A stretch of 64,000 nucleotides of DNA from Paenibacillus sp. BJ-4 (GCF_020404765.1 NZ_JAIVEM010000091.1:636-64635); one strand, 5' to 3'; numbered from the stretch's first letter, positions 1-10,260 are shown. Notes: generated by a model from the letters alone, not told the origin. Program-made: numbers and translations.

Positions 1-110
1 CAAAAGAGCCGAAGGAAAGCCTCACAAAGTTGCTCTAGTGGCATGTGCAAATAAGCTGGTTCATTGGCTGTATGCCATTTTAAAAAGTAAGAAATCATTC
101 CGTCCGACAT
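1..110 (-). CDS. possible start of a gene running off the left edge
   Basis: From an ATG at 110 the minus strand stays open to the window edge for about 36 codons (MSDGMISYFLKWHTANEPAY...). No good ribosome binding site precedes it; a T-run does. It lies downstream of the methyltransferase gene in the same orientation, where the next prophage gene would be expected. I do not recognise the protein, and the open frame could be chance. Confidence 0.25.
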   Translation of the reverse strand, partial: MSDGMISYFLKWHTANEPAYLHMPLEQLCEAFLRLF

Positions 111-131
111 AAAAAAAAGTTAATGGTATAA

Positions 132-158
132 CCTTCCAATACAACTCGAATTGGAAGG
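132..158. other. hairpin between methyltransferase gene and left edge
   Basis: A 9-bp perfect inverted repeat (CCTTCCAAT / ATTGGAAGG) with a 9-base loop lies downstream of the methyltransferase stop. On the minus strand a run of eight T follows, but only about 17 bases later, so it is an imperfect terminator. The rest of 159-285 shows nothing else recognisable. Confidence 0.4.
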
Positions 159-285
159 GTGTTTGGCATGCTTATTTTTCACTATACCATAAGGTTTCTA
201 AATTGTTTTGCTGGAAATGTTAACAAGCTATTAGCTGGTATAGCTTAAGAAGTTTACTTTTAGCAAAGTTAAATACGGCGTTTTA

Positions 286-1590
286 TTATACCGTGGCATC
301 GGTTCGTTTTAACAGAACGGGCTCAATACCAGTGCTCTCTAGGAATCGTTTTTTGATCACATCGCAAAACACAGGGTCCAATTCCAAAGTCCGGCATGTC
401 CGGTCCATCTGTTCACATGTCATAAGCGTGGAGCCGCTGCCGCCAAAGAAATCGACAACCTCGTCACCACGCTGGCTGCTATTCTTAATTGGAATAGCCA
501 GCAAGTCAAGGGGCTTCTGAGTGGGGTGAACATACTTGTTCACATCGCCCCGTGAAACTTCCCATACCGTCTCTGGCAATGGCTCCTCCACAGGCAGACC
601 AGCCTTCCATACCGTTGTCTGTGTCCGATCACCGTACCAGGCAGGAGCTTTGCCCTTCATGTGAGCATAAAAGACAGGTTCATGTTTGAAGCGATACTGC
701 GCCCAGCCGAAGGTAGCCGCATTCTTCACCCAGACGCATTGTGTCCGGACGACGATGCCGGCTGCGTTCATCGCATCCTCGAACTCCCGCTGATAGGACG
801 AAGGATGGAATACATATATAGCTGCAGTTGGCTGCATCACCACTGCATAGTTGGAAAAAACGGCATACAAAAAGCCCGCGAAGTCCTCAGCGGGCATGTT
901 GTCGTTCATTATGGAGCCGCGACCATCAGCAGCCAAACGGGCAGAAGTGCTCTCTACCGCTACATTATAAGGCGGGTCAGTAACCACCAGCGCCGCCTTC
1001 GCTCCGTCCATCAGAAGTGCAACATCATCAGGATTCGTTGCATCTCCACACACCAAGCGGTGCCGACCAAGCTGCCATACATCCCCGCGCCTGGTCTCTG
1101 GTTCCTTGATTTCATCAAGAGCACGCTGGACATCAAAATCATCGTCGGTAACGGGAAGGTCCAAAGCTTCATCCTGTGGAACAGCAAACTCTCCCGCCAG
1201 GTCCTCGAACTCTTCCAAATCGAAACCGGACAGGGCCAGATCCGCTCCACTTTCCTGAAGCTCACCGAGCAGACGGTATAGTGCTTCATCATCCCAGCTT
1301 CCACTGACCTTATTAAGCGCTAGGTTGAGAAGCTTTTCCTGCTGATCGTCCAGGTCAACAACACTTACAGTCAGCTCCGTATGACCCAGCTCGTTGACCA
1401 TGATCTTATAGCGTTGATGGCCACCAACCATGTTCCCGGTGCGCTCATTCCAGACGATGGGCTCGACATAACCAAAGGATTCAATGCTGGCCTTCAGTTT
1501 CTCGTATTCTGGATCACCAGGCTGAAGGTCATCCCGTGGGTTATATGCTGCTGCGTTGATTTGTTCTATCGGCAGGACTCTAATTTCCAT
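286..1590 (-). CDS. ParB-like nuclease domain / phage DNA (N4/N6) methyltransferase
   Basis: A 434-residue fusion typical of prophages. Residues 1-95 are a ParB/Srx-like domain with the GGHQR signature at 56-60. The C-terminal part is a class-beta amino-methyltransferase: catalytic DPPY at 205-208 comes before the AdoMet-binding FGGSGS near 382-387. It is expected to methylate adenine N6 or cytosine N4 in phage or host DNA, either as protection against restriction or during packaging. The start is the ATG at 1590 (MEIRVLP), behind AGAGGTG with 5-base spacing; an upstream in-frame Met at 1614 lacks such a site. No restriction endonuclease lies beside it, so it looks like an orphan phage methyltransferase rather than part of a restriction-modification pair. 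Confidence 0.85.
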   Translation of the reverse strand: MEIRVLPIEQINAAAYNPRDDLQPGDPEYEKLKASIESFGYVEPIVWNERTGNMVGGHQRYKIMVNELGHTELTVSVVDLDDQQEKLLNLALNKVSGSWDDEALYRLLGELQESGADLALSGFDLEEFEDLAGEFAVPQDEALDLPVTDDDFDVQRALDEIKEPETRRGDVWQLGRHRLVCGDATNPDDVALLMDGAKAALVVTDPPYNVAVESTSARLAADGRGSIMNDNMPAEDFAGFLYAVFSNYAVVMQPTAAIYVFHPSSYQREFEDAMNAAGIVVRTQCVWVKNAATFGWAQYRFKHEPVFYAHMKGKAPAWYGDRTQTTVWKAGLPVEEPLPETVWEVSRGDVNKYVHPTQKPLDLLAIPIKNSSQRGDEVVDFFGGSGSTLMTCEQMDRTCRTLELDPVFCDVIKKRFLESTGIEPVLLKRTDATV

Positions 1591-1620
1591 TTCAACACCT
1601 CTTAAAAATGCCACCCTTCA

Positions 1621-2379
1621 TTAGGATGGCATTGTCTCTGATTCAGTTATTTTTTTATACCTTGGGTAAAAACCATGGACTTTGAGCATCATCAACCGAT
1701 GTTGATTTTTCGCTACTGCAACGTATATAAGTTTCACTTCATCATCTGTAGAGTTCATGATTACCAAATTACTTAACATATCTTTCTGATCATTTTGTAA
1801 ATCATAACTCTGTATGAATTTCAGAATGAAAAATATAGTATTGAGATAACCTTGTAAGTAATTTTCGTCTTCTGTAATTTTATAAGAACCATCGTGACCA
1901 TTAGTTTTTATTAAGTCAGAAATTGCATTATACCCTCTAAGCCTCTCTCTAGGCAAAAAATTAATGATTTCTTCAAGTCTCTTATTTTTTGTTTGGATCA
2001 AATCATTTACCACACTCATCGCCATCTGAAGATTTAATAAGTTCTTCTGGCCCTCCAATTGATCTGCAGACCGAGCTGTTTCCTCTCTCTGCATCTTTAA
2101 TTCTTCAGTCTGCATCTCAATGGCTTGCCTTTGGAGCGCTAATTCTTCTGTCTGCATTTCTATGGCTTTCTTTTGCTCCTGCAGTTCATCTCTCTGGACT
2201 GAAATAGTGTAAATGAGTCCGGCAAAAGCAAGGCCTGAGAACAGTGCATTCACTGCTCCGAACATATCTCCAAACGTTCCACGGTAACTAGCGTTTATCC
2301 ATGTATTAATAGCCTATCCTGAACCTGCCCACACTCCAAAAATCCCTAAAGCAATCAATACAATATAAATCTTTCTCAT
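1621..2379 (-). pseudogene. membrane/coiled-coil protein resembling putative phage-abortive-infection proteins, broken by an in-frame amber codon
   Basis: Reading from an ATG at 2379, behind GAGGAG with 7-base spacing, gives a hydrophobic N terminus (MRKIYIVLIALGIFGVWAGSG). A TAG at 2314-2316 is codon 22, and the same frame continues as AINTWINASYRGTFGDMFGA and then a second membrane segment. After that comes a coiled coil with two copies of an IEMQTEEL unit and a helical C-terminal domain, ending at 1621. The shape (two N-terminal helices, FGDMFGAVNALFSG, then charged coiled coil) matches proteins I recall being annotated as putative abortive-infection or hypothetical membrane proteins. A restart at the ATG at 2265 would give a 214-residue piece lacking the first helix, with its GGAG only 2 bases away. 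One point mutation (for example TGG or CAG to TAG) explains the break. Confidence 0.65.
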
Positions 2380-2620
2380 CTGACCACTCCTCATCTATAT
2401 CTGACACAACATCTTCCAGTATCAGACAATAAATGATGGTGGTCAAGAATGAAATTAGCGCTCTTTTGTGTTGAGTTGGTTTTGGATATTCGGGTAACAA
2501 GCTGATAGGCTGTCAGAGCGTGTGTATGCCCTCTATCTGCTCTTTGCTTCACTCCTTCCGGCATTCGTTCATGTAACAGAAAGAACGCTCAAAATAGCTC
2601 ACATTCTGTCATATGAGGGC

Positions 2621-2644
2621 AAAAGAAAAAGCACTCGAAAGTGC
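2621..2644 (-). terminator. intrinsic terminator of the 2648-3160 gene
   Basis: On the minus strand GCACT-TTCG-AGTGC is followed directly by TTTTTCTTTT, starting 3 bases after the stop codon at 2648. The upstream stretch 2380-2620 holds no gene that I can support. Confidence 0.8.
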
Positions 2645-2647
2645 CTA

Positions 2648-3160
2648 CTAATCAGAATTTTGAATTAGATATTTTCCTAAAAAGGCTAAAAACAAGAGAA
2701 ATGAAAAGGATATCGAAATTATCATAGGGATAAAATAGTCAATCGTTTTAATTTCTAAAACAAAATAATATCCGATTAAATTTAAGTAACTCACACTTGA
2801 TAAAACTAAATAAGCAGGAAGTTTATTTAACATCCAATCTTCTCTTAAAGCATTCAGAAAAGGAGCATTTCTTTGTCGCTTCCAGTAAACTGAATAAACT
2901 ATCAAACAAAACAGGTATAAGAAAAACAACACCACCACGATAGCTGCTAAAACTATCTGAAAAATTAGAAGAATTGAACTCCAATTTTCATATCCAAATT
3001 TCTTAGAAAAAAAAGATAACGTTTTTAAAAAGTCACCATTTACATCAGGTATGTTTTTCCTAATAAATGACAAAACGATTAAAATAAATGAACTGAAGAC
3101 TAAGACCTTTGAAATACTAAGTCCCTTTAGCTCTTTTATATTCGCTATTATATCAAACAT
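2648..3160 (-). CDS. small polytopic membrane protein, function unknown
   Basis: A 170-residue protein starting at the ATG at 3160 (MFDIIANIKELKG), behind a long AGGAGGGGGAG purine tract. It has four predicted membrane segments, at about residues 18-35, 67-93, 118-135 and 143-162, with a basic loop (YWKRQRNAPF) between the second pair. I do not recognise the family. It is AT-rich, lies in the prophage-like region, and ends just before its own terminator. It follows the small cysteine protein gene at 3193-3306 by 32 bases, so the two may be co-transcribed. Such membrane proteins in prophages are often accessory cargo, but nothing here gives a role. Confidence 0.6.
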   Translation of the reverse strand: MFDIIANIKELKGLSISKVLVFSSFILIVLSFIRKNIPDVNGDFLKTLSFFSKKFGYENWSSILLIFQIVLAAIVVVLFFLYLFCLIVYSVYWKRQRNAPFLNALREDWMLNKLPAYLVLSSVSYLNLIGYYFVLEIKTIDYFIPMIISISFSFLLFLAFLGKYLIQNSD

Positions 3161-3192
3161 ATGCTCCCCCTCCTGAAACCACAATTCGACAT

Positions 3193-3306
3193 TCAAGAAG
3201 ATTTCCCCTCTCTAACACATGGACGTAAACAAAACTGTTTTACGCCATCCCATTTTCCCCAAACACAACCTTTGCATTTTTTCGGCTGTTTTGGTGGGCC
3301 TTTCAT
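3193..3306 (-). CDS. 37-residue cysteine-rich phage-type small protein
   Basis: The ATG at 3306 gives MKGPPKQPKKCKGCVWGKWD followed by GVKQFCLRPCVREGKSS. Its CxxC plus C-x3-C arrangement looks like a small zinc knuckle; I recall similar short CKGCxWGxWxGxxxFC proteins from Bacillales phages. The ribosome binding site is modest (AAAGGAA, 11 bases upstream). A longer frame back to 3381 exists but begins in a low-complexity lysine-rich stretch and is less likely. Confidence 0.5.
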   Translation of the reverse strand: MKGPPKQPKKCKGCVWGKWDGVKQFCLRPCVREGKSS

Positions 3307-3867
3307 GTATAGCAAAATTCCTTTCTTCTGCTTCTTCTTCAAACCAAAAATCCTTTCAAGGCAATAAAAAAAGCCACCCAAATGAGTGACTTGTATCTGC
3401 CTATGTATTTACAGCACCAAATGAACTGAGGCGCTTATTTAGAACCCGAAAAAAGAAACAGCGATTGGGTCTATTCCCGTAAGCGGGATGCAAAACGCTA
3501 CGCTGTTGCATAAAAGCATTTGTACTTAGTAACTAGAGAGGAGTGATAAGACCATTTTACAAATTGCTAAAAATGGCCGTCAAAGAACAAAAACCGGACA
3601 ATACTGGAAAATGGGCAATTAAACCATAATAAGCTGGCTATTGCTCACTTTCTGGATATTACTCGTCCCAGACAATTCTCTCACCCAGTTTATCCTCGTC
3701 ACCGGATTTCTTTACATCCCAACATGTAATCACGTAAAATAAATTTTTATATATCGACATTTATTTACATATTTCCCGAGTTTTTTAATTTTGATAGTTG
3801 TATAATCCTCTTAATGGTAGCTGGAAACTATCCGGCTATCAAAAAAAGTGAGAGGAGATTTTTAAGA
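3307..3867. other. intergenic stretch, no confident gene; promoter -10 near the right end
   Basis: No convincing coding frame. A perfect TATAAT at 3801-3806 lies about 60 bases before the next gene and is the likely -10 element of its promoter; I see no good -35. A 28-codon frame from GTG at 3542 (ending ...NTGKWAIKP) has no proper spacing to its GGAG and is not called. Confidence 0.5.
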
Positions 3868-4371
3868 ATGAAAAAGTTGGTTTCTATTTTGCTCACATTT
3901 GCCCTTTTGTTATCCGTGTCCGTAACAGCATTTGCAGAAGAAGCGACACCTACTAACCAGAAAGATGCAAAATACTCCATCAGTGTTGGTGATTCCGACA
4001 TCGAATTGGCTAAAGGAGAAACTGTTGAAATACCTCTTACATTAATCCCAAAAGAAGGAACGGTTCATCCCAATGTTGATTTCCCTGGCACTGGGGGAAT
4101 CCTTTCCTTAACTGCTGGGGCCAATTATGTCTTTTACAGAATAACTCCGTCGGTTCCAATAGATAATTTCACTGGAATAATGAGTATCACAGATTTGACT
4201 TCTGGATTGAGTAATGGGAATGCAGTTGTATCTGGATTAGCAGGTCAAGTTGCTTATTCTGGTTATAAGAATCATATGTACCGCGCTTCTTTGGACGGTA
4301 CAGGCACTTTACTTGGAATTCCTTATATTCGCACTAACCCAAACGGGATTACTTGGACACATAATTGGTAA
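3868..4371 (+). CDS. secreted protein of unknown function
   Basis: A 167-residue protein with a textbook signal peptide: MKK, a hydrophobic core (LVSILLTFALLLSVSV), and a likely cleavage site after AFA (AFA-EE). The start at 3868 is behind AGAGGAG with 10-base spacing; the longer frame from 3814 adds an unlikely charged extension. The mature ~142 residues contain an acidic N terminus, a Gly/Pro-rich middle (FPGTGGILSL) and several Tyr, with no catalytic motif I can name and no cysteine. It is a single gene on the plus strand among minus-strand prophage genes, with its own promoter and terminator. That pattern is typical of a lysogenic-conversion (moron) gene expressed from the integrated element. 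Confidence 0.65.
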   Translation: MKKLVSILLTFALLLSVSVTAFAEEATPTNQKDAKYSISVGDSDIELAKGETVEIPLTLIPKEGTVHPNVDFPGTGGILSLTAGANYVFYRITPSVPIDNFTGIMSITDLTSGLSNGNAVVSGLAGQVAYSGYKNHMYRASLDGTGTLLGIPYIRTNPNGITWTHNW

Positions 4372-4393
4372 TATTAGAGTTGAATTATATAAA

Positions 4394-4422
4394 GAAGCTT
4401 ATAGTCAATGACTATAAGCTTC
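4394..4422. terminator. bidirectional terminator
   Basis: A 13-bp perfect stem (GAAGCTTATAGTC / GACTATAAGCTTC) with a 3-base loop lies between two convergent genes. It is followed by TTTTCTAT on the plus strand and TTTATATA on the minus strand, so it can serve both. Confidence 0.85.
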
Positions 4423-4429
4423 TTTTCTA

Positions 4430-4882
4430 TTATAGAGTTGGTTTAAACAAGTAGTGTAAGAAAAGACTTGTAACAGATAAACTATATTTTTTATCTATTG
4501 AGATTGACTTTGGGTCTTTCATAAATTGCTGTACATCATTCGTATCCAACTTGGCATACAGCGCTATGGTTTCATATGAAATACCCCAATGCTGATTCAA
4601 AATATCAATAACGCCCTTTACTCGCTCAGTTTCGTCTATCATTTGGATTCCATTGGCGAGCATAAAAATCAAACTATCGAAATTCAGTTTAGAATGCGAA
4701 CTACCTAATTCAGAAAAATCATTCCTACCATTTAAATATCCCAAAATTACGTCTTCTTCAATTCCAGAAATTTTACTTAGGGTGTCTGGAGTTACCTTGT
4801 AGACTTCCAAAACTCGTTTTAACAGCGCTCTAAGCCCATCTTCACCTTCGTACCCGTTGGTTATATCCCCATATAATTTCAT
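4430..4882 (-). CDS. HTH-containing protein, probably a phage-borne regulator
   Basis: A 150-residue protein with two helix-rich repeats that each look like a degenerate helix-turn-helix. One is at about 17-52 (VLEVYKVTPDTLSKISGIEEDVILGYL), the other at about 90-122 (LNQHWGISYETIALYAKLDTNDVQQFM). I recall similar HTH-domain proteins in Bacillus and Paenibacillus phages, without a known role. The ATG at 4882 is preceded by AAGGGG with 9-base spacing. It sits alone between two terminator-like hairpins. DNA-binding function is inferred from the helical pattern only. Confidence 0.55.
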   Translation of the reverse strand: MKLYGDITNGYEGEDGLRALLKRVLEVYKVTPDTLSKISGIEEDVILGYLNGRNDFSELGSSHSKLNFDSLIFMLANGIQMIDETERVKGVIDILNQHWGISYETIALYAKLDTNDVQQFMKDPKSISIDKKYSLSVTSLFLHYLFKPTL

Positions 4883-5245
4883 TAAAGAAAACCCCTTTCA
4901 TATAAATTCTTCTCCGACATGATATACGCTAACTGATATATCATTCTTTTATTCCAGTTCCATACCTCCACTTCCAAATGAATAATTATATATATCATTA
5001 TAACCAAAAGATGGGGATTTCTGTTACAGTGATTTATTTTATCTAATCGTACAAATTTAGAATAGCTTCTTGTTATGGCATAACAAAAAGGAGGACGAAT
5101 TTTCGTCCCCCCTTATGCTTGCTTATGGATTGGTGAAGCTAAGGAAAAGTTTCCTGATCACCAATTCTTCTATGATACAAATTTACCACATGAAAAATCC
5201 AGTAGCGGTTCATAAAACGGTTAAATTCAGATCAAAAAACGGTCA
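4883..5245. other. AT-rich intergenic stretch with one terminator-like hairpin
   Basis: A GGACGA-ATTT-TCGTCC hairpin at 5093-5108 is followed on the minus strand by TCCTTTTTG. It is therefore a plausible terminator for the 5246-5725 gene, though 140 bases past its stop. A 24-codon frame in between (minus strand, MNRYWIFHVV...) has no clear ribosome binding site and is not called. Confidence 0.5.
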
Positions 5246-5725
5246 CTATTCTTTCATAACTATCAGGCAGGTAGAGGGTTTTTCTATTATATTTGTAGGT
5301 TCTTTTTCTTTCGAGCTTTCCAGTTCTTCCGCTTTTCGTTGCTCATAGCTTTGGATAACTATCTCATTGAGTAAAGACAATCTTCCTATCTCCTTTATAA
5401 AAATGGCTGCTGAAATGATGAGAAGTAAAGCGAATAGTATAATAATAAAAATAAATACATTCTTTTCTAGGCTATTATTAATTATAACCCCTATTATTGT
5501 TGCTACAGCCCCAAATGCAGTAATCGTAGAACTAAAAACCATTGTTTCATCTAACTCGCTTTTAGACGCAACCTTGAGGACCTTCAAATCCTCTAAAGTA
5601 CACTCATTCATTAATATATCTCTAATTTCATCTATTTTCTTAAGATTAGGTTTACGAAATTTTACATCAAATCTCCTTTTAAAGTAATCTTTTGCATCAG
5701 AATACCCTTTGAGCGCCTCTAACAT
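5246..5725 (-). CDS. two-helix membrane protein, unknown function
   Basis: A 159-residue protein from the ATG at 5725 (MLEALKGYSDAKDYF), behind GGAGGGG. The N-terminal ~60 residues are charged and helical. Two membrane segments follow at about 63-82 (FSSTITAFGAVATIIGVII) and 89-110, then an acidic Glu/Lys-rich tail. I do not recognise the family. It lies 70 bases downstream of the ArpU-type regulator in the same orientation, within the prophage-like block. It could be another accessory or superinfection-exclusion gene, but there is no direct evidence for that. Confidence 0.55.
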   Translation of the reverse strand: MLEALKGYSDAKDYFKRRFDVKFRKPNLKKIDEIRDILMNECTLEDLKVLKVASKSELDETMVFSSTITAFGAVATIIGVIINNSLEKNVFIFIIILFALLLIISAAIFIKEIGRLSLLNEIVIQSYEQRKAEELESSKEKEPTNIIEKPSTCLIVMKE

Positions 5726-5794
5726 GATACCCCTCCTTTTTTTGTTATATATCGGATTTTTCCACAAAAAAAAGTAGACCGACATTACGTCGAT

Positions 5795-6283
5795 CTATGA
5801 TGCTGCTATTCCCTCACTATTTTCTTTTATCACAATCAGCCTTAGCGAAGCAGCCAAAATGCCGATTGCGTCGGTCTTGATTCGTCTAAAGGAGCTCTCG
5901 CTGATTCCCATCTCTCCACAACTGATATAATCAAACTCACCCTCATCGTCCAAATAGCTCCGTTGAATAACCTCCCGTTGCATACTGGACAGCTTACTCA
6001 TTGCCAGTTCTAGCAGCTTATCCTTCGCTTGAAGCTCAGCCTCTTTATCTACGTTATAAGTGGCAATGTCCTCCGTCTGCTTGCTGATCACGTTTGTTGA
6101 TTGATGCTCTCTATAGGTATACGCCTGCGTAATCGCCGCTTCACGCCGGACTAAACCAATCTGCCGATACTGCCGAACTGTCTCCAAATATTCCTCCACC
6201 GCAAGGCGGGTGGCTTTCTCATCGACTGGCAGAATATTAAACGTTAATTGTAAGTTGTTTTTTACTTTATGATAGAACAGCAT
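5795..6283 (-). CDS. ArpU-family phage late transcriptional regulator
   Basis: A 162-residue protein with the ArpU pattern. A helical N terminus (residues ~19-55, EKATRLAVEEYLETVRQYRQ) leads to a C-terminal sigma-like region with RNA-polymerase-sigma-4 character (AMSKLSSMQREVIQRSYL, then CGEMGISESSFRRIKTDAI). In Gram-positive phages ArpU-like proteins control late genes (packaging, structure, lysis) that lie immediately downstream. Here the downstream direction leads to the methyltransferase and off the left edge, where structural genes would be expected if the prophage is complete. The start ATG at 6283 has an AGGT-type site. Confidence 0.75.
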   Translation of the reverse strand: MLFYHKVKNNLQLTFNILPVDEKATRLAVEEYLETVRQYRQIGLVRREAAITQAYTYREHQSTNVISKQTEDIATYNVDKEAELQAKDKLLELAMSKLSSMQREVIQRSYLDDEGEFDYISCGEMGISESSFRRIKTDAIGILAASLRLIVIKENSEGIAAS

Positions 6284-6394
6284 GTAACAACCTACAAAGT
6301 ATTACATATTCATTGTCAGTTTTCGATAATAAAATTAACAAGATAAAATGAGCAAATTCCCAGCCGATGGGGTCATAGAAGGATGTAAAGAAAA

Positions 6395-7108
6395 ATGTTT
6401 TATACGCTTTTAATTGTAATCAGTTCCGCTTGCTTTGTGCTTTTTCTCCTTTGGGGAATAATCTCTTCATTTAGGCGCACTAAAAAGGCTAGGTGGAGTT
6501 TTCTAATCTCACTTTTGAGTCTAGTAATACTTTGTATAGTTGCAACTAGCGATCAGTCCAAACCAGTATCTAAGGGAGACTCATCTCAAGAACAAGCTGA
6601 TGTATCTCCTAAAGTAAGCAATGAAGGTGGTGAGAGAGTACCTTCATACAGTGACGCTGATAAGAAAAACGCTCTTCAAATTGAGAGTATCTTTAATAAA
6701 TATGAAAAAGAAATGGCTCCCTATGAGCAGCAAGGCAATGGGGTTTTTGACATGTTGAAGGCTGATAAAATCGATGATTCTGCCATTTGTAAGGAAATCC
6801 AACAAGTCAATGAGAAATATAAAGAAACAATCAAAAAAATTAATTCAATAGAAATTCCTAACGGGTTACATAATGACCTAAAATACGATTTGGAAAACAT
6901 GTTAAGAAGTTCAAATGGATACTATACTTCTCGCTTTATAGCATACGAACATTTATTAAAGTACATTAAGGAGTCAGATGAGACACACATAGATATATTT
7001 AATCAGAAAATGATGAATGCAAAAGATTTTTCTCAAGAATATACAATATATGTGACTATGCTATTTGAAAAAACGGGGCTGCCTGATGACATGAAAGACA
7101 AAGAATAA
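6395..7108 (+). CDS. membrane-anchored protein with extracytoplasmic helical domain
   Basis: A 237-residue protein with two N-terminal membrane segments (about 3-24 and 34-50) joined by a basic loop (FRRTKKARW). A Ser/Gln-rich linker (52-80) follows, then a soluble, mostly helical Lys/Glu-rich domain. I do not recognise it. The start at 6395 has AAGGAT 11 bases upstream. It lies between the divergent ArpU gene and the integrase on the integrase side of the element, an early/lysogeny location, so expression in the lysogen is plausible but inferred. Confidence 0.6.
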   Translation: MFYTLLIVISSACFVLFLLWGIISSFRRTKKARWSFLISLLSLVILCIVATSDQSKPVSKGDSSQEQADVSPKVSNEGGERVPSYSDADKKNALQIESIFNKYEKEMAPYEQQGNGVFDMLKADKIDDSAICKEIQQVNEKYKETIKKINSIEIPNGLHNDLKYDLENMLRSSNGYYTSRFIAYEHLLKYIKESDETHIDIFNQKMMNAKDFSQEYTIYVTMLFEKTGLPDDMKDKE

Positions 7109-7172
7109 TAAAATAAATTTTCAAACGCTAAGATCTTCAGTACAATAACATTAATTAAACAATTCATAACTT

Positions 7173-7195
7173 AAGCCCTTTCGGGCTTTTCTTTT
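7173..7195 (+). terminator. terminator after 6395-7108 gene
   Basis: AAGCCC-TTTC-GGGCTT followed by TTCTTTT on the plus strand, 65 bases past the stop codon. Confidence 0.85.
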
Positions 7196-7240
7196 CACCA
7201 TTAAAGCGAACATTTGTACCTATATAAGGAGATAGAATGT

Positions 7241-8479
7241 ATGGCATCTTTCACTAAAATTAAAGCAAACAATAAGCAGGGTTATAAGTGGATATGTACT
7301 TTGGAAGGCCCTCCTGATCCTGTGACGGGGAAGCGCAAGCAGATACCTCGTAGGGGAGACACGCAGAAGGAAGCTCTTGCTCGTGCTCAAAAAGTTCTAG
7401 ATGATCTTGTTAAACATGGCGTGGATGCGAAGAAAGTAAAAAAGCTCCCTTTCGAGGAAGTTGCATGGGATTGGCTGAAAACCTACTCTAAAGGGGAGGT
7501 CAAAGAAAGCACCGTCAGAGTCAGAAGCAAAGAAATTAAAATTTTGGTGAGATACATTCCCAAAGTAAATATTGACAAGGTAACGCATAAGCAGTATCAA
7601 AACATACTCAATGATCTCGATGATAAAAAATATGCCCGAACTACAATTGAAGGGGTACATGTCACTGCGAATATGATTATGAAATATGCAATAAAAAATA
7701 AAATGCGATTGGACAATCCTTGCACCGGTGCAGTCATACCAGCCAAAATGCTGACTGTAGAAGAAATTGAAAATACGACCATTGAAGACGAATTTTTAGA
7801 AAAGCCTGAAATAACGGAATTCCTTCAGGCAGTATACCTGCATGGCCTACCAATGGATTTAGAGCGTTTTTATCTTCTCGCCTTTTCAGGCATGCGTTCA
7901 GGGGAACTATGTGCCTTAAAATGGACGGATATTAATTTTGAAACGAATGAAATTCGAGTGACCAAGACTCTCTATAATGAGCAAAACAATATGAAGCTAT
8001 ATAAACTCACCCCACCTAAAACTAAAGGGTCTATCCGCACTTTCGACTTGGACGAAACCATTATGGACTTGCTTGCCGATTATAGAAATACGCAGCAAAA
8101 AATAGTTCAGGAAAACAGAAAAATGTACCCTGACTATCATGACAAGGATTTCGTATTCTGTCGTGACAATGGATATCCATTCATCCAAAAAAATATCTTG
8201 ATTAGAATGGATAGAATCTTAAAGAAAACATCAATCAAAAAAGAAGCCACTCCCCATATCTTCAGACACACCCACATAAGCATGCTCTCAGAGGCTGGAG
8301 TAGACCTAAAAACGATTATGAAGCGCGTTGGACATGATGACCCAGAAACAACTCTAAAGATCTACACACACGTCACAGAAAAGATGAAAAAGGATGCTAA
8401 TGAGAAAATAAGAATTCACTTTGCAGATATATTGAACTTCAATTTCACGAAAGATCATCTCCCTTTGCAAGAAATGTGA
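7241..8479 (+). CDS. int: tyrosine site-specific integrase
   Basis: A 412-residue phage integrase. An N-terminal arm-type DNA-binding domain (ANNKQGYKWICTLEG...) is followed by a SAM-like core-binding domain (~60-160) and a catalytic domain. The catalytic signatures are visible: first Arg in SGMRSGEL, HIFRHTHISML with the second Arg, and GHDDPETTLKIYTHV with the nucleophilic Tyr. The enzyme would integrate and, with a partner, excise the element. The start is the ATG at 7241, 8 bases after AAGGAGA; the in-frame Met at 7214 lies before the binding site. The gene ends 80 bases from the groEL stop codon, so the attachment site is probably in the groEL 3' end or just past it. The other end of the element is outside the window. 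Confidence 0.92.
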   Translation: MASFTKIKANNKQGYKWICTLEGPPDPVTGKRKQIPRRGDTQKEALARAQKVLDDLVKHGVDAKKVKKLPFEEVAWDWLKTYSKGEVKESTVRVRSKEIKILVRYIPKVNIDKVTHKQYQNILNDLDDKKYARTTIEGVHVTANMIMKYAIKNKMRLDNPCTGAVIPAKMLTVEEIENTTIEDEFLEKPEITEFLQAVYLHGLPMDLERFYLLAFSGMRSGELCALKWTDINFETNEIRVTKTLYNEQNNMKLYKLTPPKTKGSIRTFDLDETIMDLLADYRNTQQKIVQENRKMYPDYHDKDFVFCRDNGYPFIQKNILIRMDRILKKTSIKKEATPHIFRHTHISMLSEAGVDLKTIMKRVGHDDPETTLKIYTHVTEKMKKDANEKIRIHFADILNFNFTKDHLPLQEM

Positions 8480-8502
8480 TTTTTTCGTGATTTAATGAAG
8501 AA

Positions 8503-8525
8503 AGGCTCCCTCTCGGGAGCCTTTT
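8503..8525. terminator. terminator between int and groEL
   Basis: GGCTCCC-TCTC-GGGAGCC with TTTT on the plus strand and TTTCTTC on the minus strand. It can end both int and the groESL operon. Confidence 0.85.
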
Positions 8526-8559
8526 AAATAGCGGTATTACAGGGTTTTGATACCCTTTG

Positions 8560-10203
<1,644 letters not shown>

Positions 10204-10260
10204 CTATGGATTATGAATGATTTGTTCGATTCCTATATTCAGGTCCTGTCCGGATTCCGG

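Noticed and set aside
2306..2500. 64-codon minus-strand frame upstream of the amber-split gene
   Set aside because: It overlaps the N-terminal exon-like part of that gene in another frame and lacks a ribosome binding site.
5070..5348. 92-codon plus-strand frame in the prophage-like region
   Set aside because: It starts on a terminator-like hairpin and ends antisense to the 5246-5725 gene.
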